Source: Armatimonadetes bacterium Uphvl-Ar1 (GTDB lineage: Bacteria > Armatimonadota > Fimbriimonadia > Fimbriimonadales > Fimbriimonadaceae). Taken from it: DNA of 64,000 bases. The stretch lies in the NCBI GenBank assembly GCA_002162075.1, contig CP021423.1, positions 2,604,001 through 2,668,000 on the forward strand, given 5' to 3'. Under the pieces are notes generated by a model. That model was not told where the DNA came from. It saw nothing but the letters and a program-made list of their open reading frames with translations, and made no database searches. Numbering within the stretch: position 1 is the stretch's first letter; each line of letters opens with the position of its first letter. Positions 63,435 to 64,000 of the stretch are shown here, one piece after another. The position numbers and the translations under genes were made by a program.

Positions 63435-64000
63435 CTAGCGATTCCCGCCGGGCCGACTGGTTCCACCAGTTGTTGCCCCCGTCGAATTTCCCGTTGCACC
63501 GGTTGTCGAACCTGTAGGTTCTCCCGTAGTTCCACCATCCGGATCAACAGTTGGAGGGTTTGGCTCTTCTTCCTTTTTGACTTTGACGGTTAGAGTTTTT
63601 TTCGTTTCCAATCCTTGATCATCAACGGCGGTTAAAGTGAAAACCGTATCTTCGGACACGATAAAGTCGCGCCGATCATCCATTGTCGTCAGCTCGTCCG
63701 TACGGTCACCGTAAGTCAGAGTCAAGCGGGCCGCCCCGGTGACCTGCCACCGGAGAGTCGTTCTGCCGATCAGCGGATCGACCTCCAGCGGATCACCAGA
63801 AAAACGACCGATTTGTGCCTTAGAGTCCTTCACAAATTTGACCGTAATTTTCTCCTTCACTTCCTGTCCTGCAGAATTGCGAACAATAAGGGTGTATTCC
63901 ATCGTCTTGACTCCCTTGCCCGGCAGATCATCCGGCGGAGATGGAACTTGGATACTTGTCGCCTTCGGATCAATTTGCCCAATCGGCTCTAAATAAGCAT
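63435..64000 (-). CDS. Surface protein with Ig/PKD-like repeats, 5' part cut by window edge
   Basis: The frame is open to base 64000, so the N-terminus is missing; an internal ATG at 63902 is not the true start. Visible: at least two beta-sandwich repeats of similar pattern ('TMEYTLIVRNSAGQEVKEKI', 'FTLTAVDDQGLETKKTLTVK'), the second with 'TTLRWQVTGAARLTLTYGDR'. A low-complexity Thr/Gly/Ser-rich C-terminal tail follows ('EPTGSTTGATGNSTGATTGG'). It is probably an exported protein; the tail resembles the linker in the lipoprotein at 40976. Function unknown. Confidence 0.65.
   Translation of the reverse strand, partial: AYLEPIGQIDPKATSIQVPSPPDDLPGKGVKTMEYTLIVRNSAGQEVKEKITVKFVKDSKAQIGRFSGDPLEVDPLIGRTTLRWQVTGAARLTLTYGDRTDELTTMDDRRDFIVSEDTVFTLTAVDDQGLETKKTLTVKVKKEEEPNPPTVDPDGGTTGEPTGSTTGATGNSTGATTGGTSRPGGNR

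Noticed and set aside
1-64000. tRNA, rRNA, insertion sequence, integrase or prophage genes
   Set aside because: All intergenic gaps were read on both strands; none shows a cloverleaf-type sequence, transposase motif or phage gene. A covariance-model scan would be needed to be certain.

Overview
The window looks like a chromosomal segment of a Gram-negative, diderm bacterium, most probably of the phylum Armatimonadota (Fimbriimonadia-like). This is inferred from three things seen together: a UBact-type ubiquitin-like protein with a Dop-type enzyme and a proteasome beta subunit (42279-44664), two PEP-CTERM secreted proteins (17817-19191), and outer-membrane machinery (bamA, tamB, several beta-barrel-like proteins). 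Base composition looks even at roughly 50% GC. I see no phage, insertion sequence, CRISPR, rRNA or tRNA. Coding density is very high and no gene-free stretch exceeds 300 bases. Many genes overlap by 4 bases (ATGA or TTGA), which shows translational coupling.

Layout. 1-8551 (mostly minus): bamA (cut by the left edge), tamB, a DinB-like protein, an MFS exporter and a membrane-anchored redoxin. 8613-8849: a small SelW/Rdx-type selenoprotein with an in-frame TGA and a downstream SECIS-like hairpin. 8924-15189: HtrA protease, a tiny lipoprotein, a zinc-less sirtuin, a GYF-domain membrane protein, priA and a formylglycine-enzyme-like lipoprotein. 15301-19191: a fused sugar-ABC binding protein/permease and two tandem PEP-CTERM genes, each with its own terminator. 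19424-23596: recA, recX, ymdB, a PKD protein and cdsA. 23585-23666: two parS sites. 23715-29841: valS facing comEC-dciA-recF. The parS pair and recF-dciA suggest an origin-proximal location. 30079-37358: RDD and DUF58 proteins, a glycosidase-like protein, an acyl-CoA ligase, ribE and rpoN. 37374-39870: fabH-plsX-yceD, a fatty-acid/phospholipid operon without the usual rpmF. 39967-44664: HDOD protein, lipoprotein, Dop, UBact, PrcB. 45351-50115: glyS, then a convergent operon of an unknown protein, fahA and an isochorismatase-like hydrolase. 50133-53467: ANTAR response regulator, photolyase, two tandem small paralogues and plsC. 53445-57302: glcD-glcE-acyl-CoA dehydrogenase-outer-membrane protein operon. 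57306-61492: tmk facing mreB-mreC-mreD-gdhA. 61514-64000: small membrane protein, purH and an edge-truncated surface protein.

The assembled sequence carries many apparent single-base frameshifts (tamB twice, priA, the ABC fusion, both PEP-CTERM genes, ymdB, valS three times, comEC). Nearly all are repaired by adding one base, most often to a homopolymer run, and every repair restores a full-length frame. Because valS and priA are normally required, I read these mainly as consensus errors and annotate the full genes.

Genes working together: outer-membrane biogenesis (bamA/tamB), recombination and repair (recA, recX, recF, priA, photolyase), chromosome segregation (parS), envelope lipid synthesis (fabH, plsX, plsC, cdsA), cell shape (mreBCD), and protein turnover by pupylation-like tagging (Dop, UBact, PrcB).
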